From positions 1 to 6,391 of the forward strand of contig JADFXO010000229.1 in the NCBI GenBank assembly GCA_015233485.1: 6,391 nucleotides of DNA, in the 5' to 3' direction. Below are positions 1 to 5,409 of the stretch, piece after piece. This stretch comes from Nitrospirota bacterium (GTDB taxonomy: Bacteria > Nitrospirota > Thermodesulfovibrionia > Thermodesulfovibrionales > Magnetobacteriaceae). The translations under genes and the position numbers were made by a program. Each line of letters starts with the position of its first letter. The stretch's first letter is position 1. The notes under the pieces are model-generated. The model was not told the origin of the DNA, searched no databases, and was given only the letters and a program-made list of their open reading frames with translations.

Positions 1-1
1 A

Positions 2-1186
2 GACGCTGACCTTGTCGGGATTACCGCGATGACACCGGCGGTAATGAGGGGCTACGAGATAGCCCACGCCCTCAGGGCAAAAGGCAAGACCGTAGTAATG
101 GGGGGTATGCACGCCTCGAAACTGCCGCAAGAGGCGCTCAATCATGTCGATGCCGTTGTCATTGGGGAGGCCGAGGGCCTGTGGCCGCAGCTTCTTACGG
201 ATTTCCAGCGCGGTACTCTGAAAAAGATCTACCGGCACGAAAACGGCTACCCGGCCCTGGACAAACTGCAAATTGTGAACTGGGACCTCTACAAGGGCAA
301 GAGATATCTCCCCGTACATTTTGTAGAGACCACGCGCGGCTGCCCGTTTAACTGCGAGTTCTGCTCTGTGACAAGCTCCTTCGGAGGACGGTTCAGAAAC
401 AGGCCGGTTGACGAGGTGGAGCGTGAGATTCAGGGTTTAACACCCTTTGACCAAAGGTTTATCTTAAAAAACACGGTATTCTTTGTCGACGACAACATAA
501 TAGGCAACCGCGCCCACGCCAAAGAGATGCTGGCGCGCATAAAGCCTTACAATTTAAAGTGGCTGGGCCAGGCCTCAAGCAACATCGCCAAAGACGATGA
601 GCTACTTAAGCTCTGCAAAGACAGCGGCTGTATGGGCCTCCTTGTGGGATTTGAATCACTGTCAACCTCCAATCTCTCAAAAATGGGCAAGGGGTTTAAC
701 AAGCCGGACGACTATGTCGAAATAGTGAAAAGGTTCCACGGCCACGGCTTAGGCATAGACGGGGCATTTGTCTTCGGTTTCGACGACGACGACGAGGGCG
801 TGTTTGACAGGACGATTGAGTTCACTGTCAAGGCCAAACTGGACGTCTGTTATTTCTCTGTCCTGACCCCGTACCCCGGTACGAGGCTCTATGGGCAAAT
901 GGAGGCGGAGGGCAGGATTATAGAGAAGGACTGGTCATATTACAATACAAATAACGTGGTCTTTAAGCCCAAACTCCTGTCGCCGGAGAGGCTCTTATCG
1001 GGCTACTATAAGGCACTTAAGGAGACCTATTCATATCCGAATATTGTCAGGCGGCTCTGGGGTAATGGTTCGTACAAAAATTTCTTTTATCCAATGAACT
1101 TTGGCTTTCGGCAATCGATAAATAAGACAACAAGACGCAGGCAGGATTTTAACATGCCGGAAAACATACAGAAAGTGGAGGGATAA
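2..1186 (+). CDS. B12-binding radical SAM protein (5' truncated)
   Basis: The reading frame is open from base 2, so the true start lies upstream; the ATG at 29 is internal to the cobalamin-binding domain. The first ~60 residues have the Rossmann-like B12-binding pattern (DLVGITAMT, then VVMGGMHAS with the GG of the binding loop); the DxHxxG histidine motif would lie off-window. A radical SAM core follows, with the [4Fe-4S] cluster motif CPFNCEFC (the first Cys codon is at 341) after ETTRG, and later FVDDNIIGN, GFESLS and LTPYPGTRLY, typical of this class. The C-terminal stretch (YYNTNNVVF to the end) resembles the DUF4070-type tail found on many such enzymes. Members do radical methylations or rearrangements on unactivated carbons, often in lipid, hopanoid or natural-product pathways; the substrate cannot be read from the sequence. 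The ATP-grasp gene begins 5 bases after the stop, so the two are probably cotranscribed and may act in one pathway. Confidence 0.94.
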   Translation, partial: DADLVGITAMTPAVMRGYEIAHALRAKGKTVVMGGMHASKLPQEALNHVDAVVIGEAEGLWPQLLTDFQRGTLKKIYRHENGYPALDKLQIVNWDLYKGKRYLPVHFVETTRGCPFNCEFCSVTSSFGGRFRNRPVDEVEREIQGLTPFDQRFILKNTVFFVDDNIIGNRAHAKEMLARIKPYNLKWLGQASSNIAKDDELLKLCKDSGCMGLLVGFESLSTSNLSKMGKGFNKPDDYVEIVKRFHGHGLGIDGAFVFGFDDDDEGVFDRTIEFTVKAKLDVCYFSVLTPYPGTRLYGQMEAEGRIIEKDWSYYNTNNVVFKPKLLSPERLLSGYYKALKETYSYPNIVRRLWGNGSYKNFFYPMNFGFRQSINKTTRRRQDFNMPENIQKVEG

Positions 1187-1191
1187 AGCCT

Positions 1192-2352
1192 GTGCCCCGG
1201 GTGCTGATTCTTGACGGGATGTGGAACAAGACGCTTGCCGCGGTGAGGTCGCTGGGCAGGAGGGGTTTTTACGTAGCCGTAGGCGAATGGACGCGTTTCG
1301 CAACAGCGTTGTTCTCCAACTATTGCAGCAAACGCCTAATCTACCCATCGCCAAAGGAGAGGCCGGCGAAGTTTCTTGATTGGCTTGAGGACGAACTCAA
1401 AAAGAACAAATATGATGTACTCATGCCGATGGAGTTTACGACACAGACACTGATAACATCGCAGAGGGAGCGGCTTTCTAAATATTGCCGCATCCCGTTT
1501 GCCGGTGTTGACCTGGCGTTCAGGCTTCATAACAAGGCATTTTTGATGAAATATGCCCGTGAAAAGGGCTTTGACATCCCAAAGACATATATTATCGACG
1601 ATTTAGGCCAGTTAACCGGCCTTGTGGCCGAGCTGCCCTTCCCTGTTGTCATAAAGCCGCAGATGAGCTCAGGGGCAAGGGGGATTAGGTATGTCAATAG
1701 AGGGGAGGATTTTGTAAAGCAATACAAAAAGGTGCACAAACAATATGAATTCCCCATAGTACAGGAGCTTATTCCCGACGGAGGGGAAGCCATGGGAGTG
1801 TGCCTGCTCCTTAACAACGACTCAGAGGTGAGGGCGTCGTTTGTCTATAAGCGGCTGAGGGAGTACCCTGTCAGGGGCGGGCCAAGCACGCTGAGGGCAA
1901 GCATAAAGAGAGACGACGTAAGATACATTGCCGAGTCCTTGTTGCGGTATTTCAAGTGGACGGGCGTTGCCCATATAGAGTTCAAGGTCGACCCCAGAGA
2001 CGGTGCGCCTAAGCTGCTTGAGATAAATCCGCGGTTTTGGGGCTCGTTACAGCTTGCAATCAACGCAGGCGTAGATTTCCCCTATTTATTGTATAGATTA
2101 GCCATGGACGGCGACATAGACCCTGTAACCGAATACAAGACAGGCGTGATGTGCAGGTGGATTATACCGGGCGATTTGCTCCATTTCATTATGAATCCGA
2201 ACAGATTCCACATGAGGCCGGGGTTTTTCGATATGACAATCAAAGACGACCTGTTGTCCCTTAGAGATCCCATGCCGGTAATAGGCCGGCTGGCATCTGC
2301 CTTAACGCTCCTGTACAATAAAGAGATGCAGAACTTATTTCTGCGCAGATGA
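1192..2352 (+). CDS. ATP-grasp ligase (carboxylate-amine/thiol ligase type)
   Basis: This 386-residue protein has the full ATP-grasp order. An N-terminal pre-ATP-grasp Rossmann region comes first (VLILDG, about residues 4-9). The ATP-binding strand PFPVVIKPQMSSGARGIRYV follows at about 149-168 (Lys155 and the flexible Gly-rich loop), then VQELIP around 190-195. The metal/phosphate site is LLEINPRFWGS near 275-285, with Glu278 and Asn280 as likely Mg ligands. Such enzymes activate a carboxylate as acyl phosphate and join it to an amine or other nucleophile; PylC, D-aspartate ligase and CarB-like proteins are relatives, and no specific substrate is evident. The start is GTG at 1192, supported by GGAGG at 1177-1181 inside the end of the radical SAM gene. 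The first ATG, at 1219, would cut into the first beta strand. It lies between the radical SAM and deacetylase genes in one apparent operon, suggesting a modification step in the same envelope pathway. Confidence 0.92.
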   Translation: MPRVLILDGMWNKTLAAVRSLGRRGFYVAVGEWTRFATALFSNYCSKRLIYPSPKERPAKFLDWLEDELKKNKYDVLMPMEFTTQTLITSQRERLSKYCRIPFAGVDLAFRLHNKAFLMKYAREKGFDIPKTYIIDDLGQLTGLVAELPFPVVIKPQMSSGARGIRYVNRGEDFVKQYKKVHKQYEFPIVQELIPDGGEAMGVCLLLNNDSEVRASFVYKRLREYPVRGGPSTLRASIKRDDVRYIAESLLRYFKWTGVAHIEFKVDPRDGAPKLLEINPRFWGSLQLAINAGVDFPYLLYRLAMDGDIDPVTEYKTGVMCRWIIPGDLLHFIMNPNRFHMRPGFFDMTIKDDLLSLRDPMPVIGRLASALTLLYNKEMQNLFLRR

Positions 2353-2389
2353 TGCCAGTCTTGAACCAGCCCCCGGCACAAATGAGCTC

Positions 2390-3226
2390 ATGCGCAAAGC
2401 GATAAACGCCTTTACCGTAGACCTTGAGGACTGGTATCACGTCTGCGGTGTGCCCGGCTGTTCCGACCCCGCGGCATGGAATTCCTACGAACGCCGCATA
2501 ACGGGCAGCACTGCAAAAATCCTCTCCCTTTTGAGACGCTACGGCGTAAAGGCCACGTTTTTCGTACTTGGCTACATAGCGGACAACGAACCCGCCCTGA
2601 TAAAGGAAATAATGGACGAAGGACATGAGCTGGCAACACATGGTTTTTTCCACCGGCGTGTATACGAGATGTCAGAAAGTGAGTTCGACGCCGACATCGG
2701 ACGCTCAATAGAGGCAATATCGTCTGTTACAAAGAGTCGCGTGCCTGGATTTCGGGCACCTGAGTGGTCTATTCGCAGGGAGAACTTTTGGGCGTTTGAT
2801 GTACTGAAAAGACACGGCATCGTGTATGATTCAAGCCTTGTGCCTATGTCTGGCATGGGCTGCCGAACCTATCCCCACCTGCCCGTTAAACTTCAGACCA
2901 GATACGGCGAAATAGTCGAGTTCCCACTGACAACCGCGAGACTATTCCACGAAAACGTGCCCTTTACGGGTGGTCTGCCTCTTAGGATAGCGCCGTATTT
3001 TTATGTGCTGTCGAAAATCCAAAGGATGAACCGCCAGGGCATCCCCGCGGTAGTCTATATCCATCCGTGGGAGTTCGACACTGCCCAGCCCAAGCTTGAC
3101 TTGCCGCTTCGCAGGAGGTTTATGCACTATTTCAACATAGGCGTTACGGGCAGGAAGGTTGAGGGATTATTAAAGCACCTGCCGTTTGCCCCAATGAAAG
3201 ACGTCGTTGCGGCTTATTTTCGATGA
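2390..3226 (+). CDS. Polysaccharide deacetylase, XrtA/PEP-CTERM-associated type
   Basis: This 278-residue NodB-fold (CE4) protein has the length and landmarks of the exosortase-associated deacetylase family with a DUF3473-like C-terminus. Motif 1 is TVDLEDW, with Asp11 the likely catalytic base and an acidic Glu13/Asp14 pair. Motif 2 is HGFFH, with His84 and His88 as metal ligands. Motif 3 is FRAPEWS around 121-127. IHPWEFD near 224-230 is the family's characteristic late motif, and RRRFMHYFNI follows. No signal peptide is visible, so it may act in the cytoplasm or on membrane-bound glycan intermediates. The family is known from EPS loci linked to exosortase A, where it probably N-deacetylates or otherwise edits the glycan; no exosortase or PEP-CTERM protein is in this window. 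The start at 2390 lacks a clear Shine-Dalgarno and follows the ATP-grasp stop by 37 bases, so translation may depend on upstream ribosomes. The other nearby ATGs (2349, 2352, 2382) are out of frame. Confidence 0.94.
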   Translation: MRKAINAFTVDLEDWYHVCGVPGCSDPAAWNSYERRITGSTAKILSLLRRYGVKATFFVLGYIADNEPALIKEIMDEGHELATHGFFHRRVYEMSESEFDADIGRSIEAISSVTKSRVPGFRAPEWSIRRENFWAFDVLKRHGIVYDSSLVPMSGMGCRTYPHLPVKLQTRYGEIVEFPLTTARLFHENVPFTGGLPLRIAPYFYVLSKIQRMNRQGIPAVVYIHPWEFDTAQPKLDLPLRRRFMHYFNIGVTGRKVEGLLKHLPFAPMKDVVAAYFR

Positions 3227-3243
3227 CCGGAGGTTTTTGGTTG

Positions 3244-3314
3244 ATTCATAGGATACGCATAAAAATGGCGATTAGAGCCGTTTTTTGAACACTTTTGGAA
3301 AAAATGTATTCAAT
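3244..3314 (-). repeat. Diverged copy of a segment of the LptC-like gene
   Basis: This segment matches 4214-4284 in the same orientation (offset 970). The core 3250-3314 is identical at 60 of 65 positions, and the whole 71-base stretch at 64 of 71. Read on the minus strand in the LptC-like frame it still encodes SVQKTALIAIFMRIL and then meets TGA. Of the five core differences, four change the amino acid (Cys to Tyr, Asn to Ile, Glu to Lys, Ser to Ile). That suggests drift without selection on this copy. It is either a gene remnant or one member of an interspersed repeat family. Its right edge lies 8 bases before the -35 box of the next gene. Confidence 0.85.
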
Positions 3315-3322
3315 TCGGGATG

Positions 3323-3351
3323 TTGACAAGTGGCCTTATTTGTGGTACTGT
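3323..3351 (+). promoter_or_regulatory. Sigma-70-type promoter for the small coiled-coil gene
   Basis: A perfect -35 TTGACA (3323-3328) and a -10 TACTGT (3346-3351, three of six consensus bases) are separated by 17 bases. The predicted transcription start falls about 7 bases after the -10, at or next to the ATG at 3358, so the message would have almost no leader. Confidence 0.65.
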
Positions 3352-3357
3352 AGAGAC

Positions 3358-3615
3358 ATGACGAAGACAATGGAATTATACCGGCTCCTCAAGGACAAGA
3401 TAGGTGAGCAGGAAACAAAGGCACTCATTGAGGCTATTGAAGAGGTCACAGAGCAAACCAAGAAAGAAGTTGCTACTAAGGCCGACCTGTTGTTGCTTGA
3501 GACAAGGTTAGAATCTAAAATGCGGATGTACTTCCTAATCCTTGCGTTTCTGTATTTACTAACTAATCCGAAGGCAATAGACCTGCTATCTAAGCTGTTA
3601 GGGTTGGTTAAATAA
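3358..3615 (+). CDS. Small coiled-coil protein with C-terminal membrane segment (DUF1640/CCDC90-like)
   Basis: An 85-residue protein: MELYRLLKDKIGEQETKALI (about residues 5-24) leads into a charged helical, probably coiled-coil stretch with EEVTEQTKKEVATKADL. A hydrophobic segment, MYFLILAFLYLL (about 57-68), then spans or inserts into the membrane. This layout is common among short bacterial proteins annotated as DUF1640 or coiled-coil; no biochemical role is established. The frame is open back to a TTG at 3295, but that start would lie inside the repeat and upstream of the promoter, so ATG 3358 is preferred. ATG 3370 is a second possibility, and its product would start MELYRLL. Neither has a Shine-Dalgarno. 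It is convergent with the LptC-like gene and separated from it by 60 bases. The independent promoter suggests it is not part of the deacetylase operon and may have arrived as a single-gene insertion. Confidence 0.75.
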   Translation: MTKTMELYRLLKDKIGEQETKALIEAIEEVTEQTKKEVATKADLLLLETRLESKMRMYFLILAFLYLLTNPKAIDLLSKLLGLVK

Positions 3616-3675
3616 TTCCTCTAACCTGGCTCACCCAATGTTCCTGCTACAATGCCTATCTCTAACCAGGACTTT

Positions 3676-4566
3676 TTAAAAAGGAGGAGCTTTCTGGTTA
3701 TTGAAAAAAGGACTAAAAAATAGTGTCTGCATCGGATTCATCTTTTTTGAGCCCGGGTTTTTCGCGAAGGAATTCATTATGGTAAAAACGGGGGGCTGCG
3801 CCCCTGCCAATGGTAACCCTGTGCCTTGTTTCCCTCTTATAATCCTTTCATTTTTTAAGAGAAACTGTCTATTGGCGCCTCGTTCGATACCCTTGCCGGT
3901 AGAAAATTCATACTCACCGGATGTTTCCATGATTTCATCTCTAAGGTTCCAGAAGATTTCTTTAGCCGATAATCTCTCGTTTGACGATGTGCTAATGGCA
4001 ACATTGCCCTTAAGAGACAATCTGGACGCGAAGGCCTCCAGTTCGGCTCTATCCGCTTTAATGGAAATCCATTCACCCCCGGGAAAATGAAGAGTTACTA
4101 AGATGGATAAAAAAAATATCTTCGCGGGTTGTTTTACATCGGGAGTCAGGGGTTTGTTTAAATTATTTTGATTCATCATCACAACAAGTTCTTTGTCAAT
4201 ATTCGGTGTAAGCATTCTGAGGATACGCATAAAAATGGCGCTTAGAGCCGTTTTTTGAACGCTTTCGGAAAAATTGCATTCAATATTTGTCTCGTTAAAG
4301 ACAAGCTCAAAGTAGTCTGACAGTTCGAAGAGATTCCATTTCACAGGTTTTGTTAATATCTTCCTGACTTTCCATTGTATTTTAGCACCATCGGAAATAT
4401 GTACAATATCAGTGTCCACCATAACGGCCATTTCTTCTTGTTGAGATGCCCTTATATGGCCAAAATCAATAGATAACACATTGGACTTTTTTGAGTTAAA
4501 AAAGATAACCGCTAAGACCAGAAGAGAAAGCGCACAAAAGAGGATACTAATCCTTTTAGAAATCAT
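3676..4566 (-). CDS. Membrane-anchored LptC/OstA-like protein with internal and C-terminal additions
   Basis: The 296-residue product begins MISKR and then a single hydrophobic anchor (SILFCALSLLVLAVIFF, about 7-23), placing the rest in the periplasm. Residues 51-66 (DTDIVHISDGAKIQWK) and 164-235 (GGEWISIKADRAELEAFASR, LSLKGNVAISTS, then ERLSAKEIFWN and ETSGEYEF) match the pattern of LptC and OstA-like jellyroll proteins, which pass lipopolysaccharide from the inner membrane to LptA. LptC is usually near 190 residues; this protein is about 100 longer. Part of the excess is residues ~94-121, a 28-codon unit containing a sequence repeated at 3244-3314. Part is the tail after residue 239, low in recognisable structure (TGLPLAGAQPPVF) and read through a terminator-like hairpin. 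A slippery A-AAA-AAT at codons 237-239 offers a stop at -1. No Shine-Dalgarno precedes ATG 4566, and an in-frame TAA lies just upstream. The gene is visibly more AT-rich than the left operon. The family call is from pattern, not from a profile search. Confidence 0.62.
   Translation of the reverse strand: MISKRISILFCALSLLVLAVIFFNSKKSNVLSIDFGHIRASQQEEMAVMVDTDIVHISDGAKIQWKVRKILTKPVKWNLFELSDYFELVFNETNIECNFSESVQKTALSAIFMRILRMLTPNIDKELVVMMNQNNLNKPLTPDVKQPAKIFFLSILVTLHFPGGEWISIKADRAELEAFASRLSLKGNVAISTSSNERLSAKEIFWNLRDEIMETSGEYEFSTGKGIERGANRQFLLKNERIIRGKQGTGLPLAGAQPPVFTIMNSFAKNPGSKKMNPMQTLFFSPFFNNQKAPPF
3784..3804 (-). terminator. Terminator-like hairpin inside the 3' part of the LptC-like frame
   Basis: On the minus strand GGGGC-GCA-GCCCC (3804-3792) is followed, after three bases, by TTTTT (3788-3784). 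The stem is short but all G/C. It lies 43 bases past the -1-frame UGA at 3850-3848, where a terminator would be expected if the protein originally ended there. The annotated frame reads through it. Confidence 0.4.
3848..3856 (-). promoter_or_regulatory. Possible -1 frameshift site (A AAA AAT) abutting UGA
   Basis: In the zero frame of the LptC-like gene the codons are TTA AAA AAT GAA. The heptamer A-AAA-AAT (3856-3850) fits the X-XXY-YYZ slippery pattern. A one-base backward slip puts UGA (3850-3848) next in the A site, giving a 239-residue form ending QFLLKK or QFLLKN. No well-placed stimulatory structure is seen 5-9 bases downstream. A homopolymer indel or sequencing error in the A6 run would give the same short product. 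Confidence 0.3.
4196..4287. repeat. 84-bp in-frame unit bounded by 8-bp direct repeats, containing the duplicated segment
   Basis: TCAATATT occurs at 4196-4203 and again at 4280-4287, a distance of 84 bases, exactly 28 codons of the LptC-like gene; in protein terms NIE and NID flank the unit. The interval contains almost all of the segment (4214-4284) repeated at 3244-3314. This is the geometry of a small insertion with target-site duplication. I see no terminal inverted repeats in the 76-bp interior, and the shared sequence runs 5 bases into the right-hand direct repeat, so the mechanism is open. Confidence 0.5.
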
Positions 4567-4577
4567 AGTTTAAGGAC

Positions 4578-4602
4578 AGGCAGGCGGCATAACCGCCTGC
4601 CT
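4578..4602 (-). terminator. Strong hairpin between the secreted-protein gene and the LptC-like gene
   Basis: A perfect 10-bp inverted repeat, AGGCAGGCGG (4578-4587) and CCGCCTGCCT (4593-4602), closes a 5-base loop. It begins 16 bases past the stop of the minus-strand secreted-protein gene and ends 11 bases before ATG 4566. Neither strand has a U-run after it, so it is not a classical intrinsic terminator. It could still end or protect the upstream message, or hide the start of the LptC-like gene in a shared transcript. Confidence 0.5.
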
Positions 4603-4618
4603 CATTCCTAAAACAATC

Positions 4619-5104
4619 TTATTGGGTAATTTCAATAGAGCATATGCCCGGCGCATTACAGGATGGCCCGAAGCCGCCGGAACAAAATACAGCCATATTG
4701 GTTACTACTGTGCCGGCGGGCACGGCAGTCCACATTTGATAGGTAATGTAATTAGTTACATTTACCGTTTGGTATGCGGGTATGGTTTTGTTGAAAGCAA
4801 CCACGTATGGACCCAGAATTCCGCCATTGACATAATTTATAGCTATCGCGCTTTTATCAAGCGTTATGGCCGCACTGGTATTATTTGTCAGGGTAGCGCC
4901 TATTGTAAGGCTTCCACCGGAGCTTACAGACTTTGGACAGTTCAGGGTAACGGTTAAGTTATCCGCACAAACCACCCCGTTGAGCATTATAAGGACAATC
5001 AATGACATAAATAAGCTGTAACCCCACGCTGGGACACGAGACCCCTTCACCTGGACAGATGCGCAACGGGTGGCTTGATAAACCCATAACTCTTTGTTCT
5101 GCAT
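4619..5104 (-). CDS. Secreted protein of unknown function, Ig-like/CARDB-like beta domain, four cysteines
   Basis: The 161-residue product has an unusually long polar N-terminus (~29 residues) and then a hydrophobic signal segment, YSLFMSLIVLIMLNGVVCA (about 29-47), with likely signal peptidase I cleavage after VCA-47; the preceding residues do not form a good lipobox. The mature part (~114 residues) begins DNLTVTLNCPKSVSSGGSLT and alternates short polar and hydrophobic stretches (LTIGATLTNNTSAAITL, VNVTNYITYQMW), typical of an Ig-like or CARDB-type beta sandwich. Cys56, Cys141, Cys149 and Cys155 remain after cleavage and could form two disulfides. I do not recognise a family. ATG 5104 is chosen because GAGGAGG (5116-5110) lies 5 bases upstream; the longer frame from ATG 5155 begins inside the predicted -10 box. 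It has its own promoter and is followed by the LptC-like gene in the same direction. Confidence 0.75.
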   Translation of the reverse strand: MQNKELWVYQATRCASVQVKGSRVPAWGYSLFMSLIVLIMLNGVVCADNLTVTLNCPKSVSSGGSLTIGATLTNNTSAAITLDKSAIAINYVNGGILGPYVVAFNKTIPAYQTVNVTNYITYQMWTAVPAGTVVTNMAVFCSGGFGPSCNAPGICSIEITQ

Positions 5105-5109
5105 AGCAA

Positions 5110-5116
5110 CCTCCTC
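5110..5116 (-). promoter_or_regulatory. Ribosome binding site that fixes the start of the secreted-protein gene
   Basis: GAGGAGG on the minus strand, 5 bases before ATG 5104. It is among the strongest Shine-Dalgarno sequences in the window and argues against the longer start at 5155. Confidence 0.85.
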
Positions 5117-5153
5117 AATACTTTTTATTACCCTTGATTCCTCAGGGTGGTTC

Positions 5154-5183
5154 ATAGTACAAGTTTATTTGCATTGTTGTCAA
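5154..5183 (-). promoter_or_regulatory. Sigma-70-type promoter for the secreted-protein gene
   Basis: On the minus strand, TTGACA (5183-5178, perfect) and TACTAT (5159-5154, four of six) are spaced by 18 bases. Transcription would start near 5147. The first ~18 bases of the message (5148-5130) could fold as ACCCTGA-GGAA-TCAAGGGT with one bulged A, a possible 5' stabilising hairpin. Confidence 0.7.
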
Positions 5184-5216
5184 GTTAAAGCAAGATAATT
5201 TTTGGCAATGGAACTC

Positions 5217-5255
5217 CCGCCCCACGGCTTACTGTGATTTCCGTGGCGGCCGCCA
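5217..5255. repeat. GC-rich palindrome and overlapping inverted repeat between divergent promoters
   Basis: TGGCGGCCGCCA (5244-5255) is a perfect 12-bp palindrome. Overlapping it, CCACGG (5222-5227) and CCGTGG (5241-5246) form an inverted repeat with a 13-base spacer, extendable to CCG/CGG with a two-base bulge. T6 lies 7 bases beyond the palindrome (5263-5268). A regulator binding site or a structured spacer is possible. A 12-bp palindrome alone is near chance expectation in a window this size. Confidence 0.35.
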
Positions 5256-5288
5256 TTGTTGATTTTTTGTGAGTTTATAGAAAGAATG

Positions 5289-5317
5289 TTGACTTTTTGG
5301 GGCTAAATGTATTTAAT
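5289..5317 (+). promoter_or_regulatory. Sigma-70-type promoter for the TPR-barrel gene
   Basis: TTGACT (5289-5294, five of six) and TTTAAT (5312-5317, five of six) are spaced by 17 bases. The start would be near 5324, leaving a leader of about 86 bases that contains the near-palindrome GTTATTATAAC (5350-5360). Confidence 0.7.
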
Positions 5318-5409
5318 ATAAGTAGTTCTGATATATGTATGTGATGGGGGTTATTATAACGGCGTAATATTAAGTATAGATGTCCAGAGGGCTTTATAGA
5401 GGGGGTCAT

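Larger units (their letters stand above)
5105..5409. other. Divergent intergenic region
   Basis: This 305-base region separates the secreted-protein gene (minus) from the TPR-barrel gene (plus). It holds the ribosome binding site and promoter of the former (5110-5183), a GC-rich inverted-repeat cluster (5217-5255) in otherwise AT-rich DNA, and the promoter (5289-5317), ~86-base leader and ribosome binding site of the latter. I see no open frame of note and no recognisable riboswitch or small RNA. Confidence 0.7.

Noticed and set aside
2261..2856. Several minus-strand frames of about 94-130 codons opposite the ATP-grasp and deacetylase genes.
   Set aside because: They overlap well-supported enzyme genes and show no domain, membrane segment or ribosome binding site.
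3295..3357. A TTG-started N-terminal extension of the small coiled-coil protein.
   Set aside because: It would begin within the repeat and upstream of the promoter, has no ribosome binding site, and the added residues do not resemble the coiled-coil part.
3663..3700. Inverted repeat TAACCAG/CTGGTTA with a 24-base loop that contains the palindrome CTTTTTAAAAAG, between convergent genes.
   Set aside because: No U-run follows on either strand, and 7-base arms with a loose spacer are expected by chance several times in a window this size.
3701..4090. A 129-codon + strand frame starting with TTG, with AGGAGG about 13 bases upstream.
   Set aside because: It overlaps the LptC-like gene antisense, has no recognisable domain, a weak TTG start and poor SD spacing; the AGGAGG is the complement of the Pro-Pro codons near the minus-strand stop.
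4622..4957. A 111-codon + strand frame opposite the secreted-protein gene.
   Set aside because: The minus-strand frame has a signal peptide, a promoter and a strong ribosome binding site; this one has none of these and looks like a shadow.
5105..5155. A longer N-terminus for the secreted protein from ATG 5155.
   Set aside because: That ATG lies inside the predicted -10 box, so it would not be in the transcript; ATG 5104 has an excellent ribosome binding site.
5244..5260. A TGG...TTG pattern that might be a sigma-54 promoter.
   Set aside because: The GG/GC spacing does not fit the -24/-12 rule, and a good sigma-70-type promoter lies just downstream.
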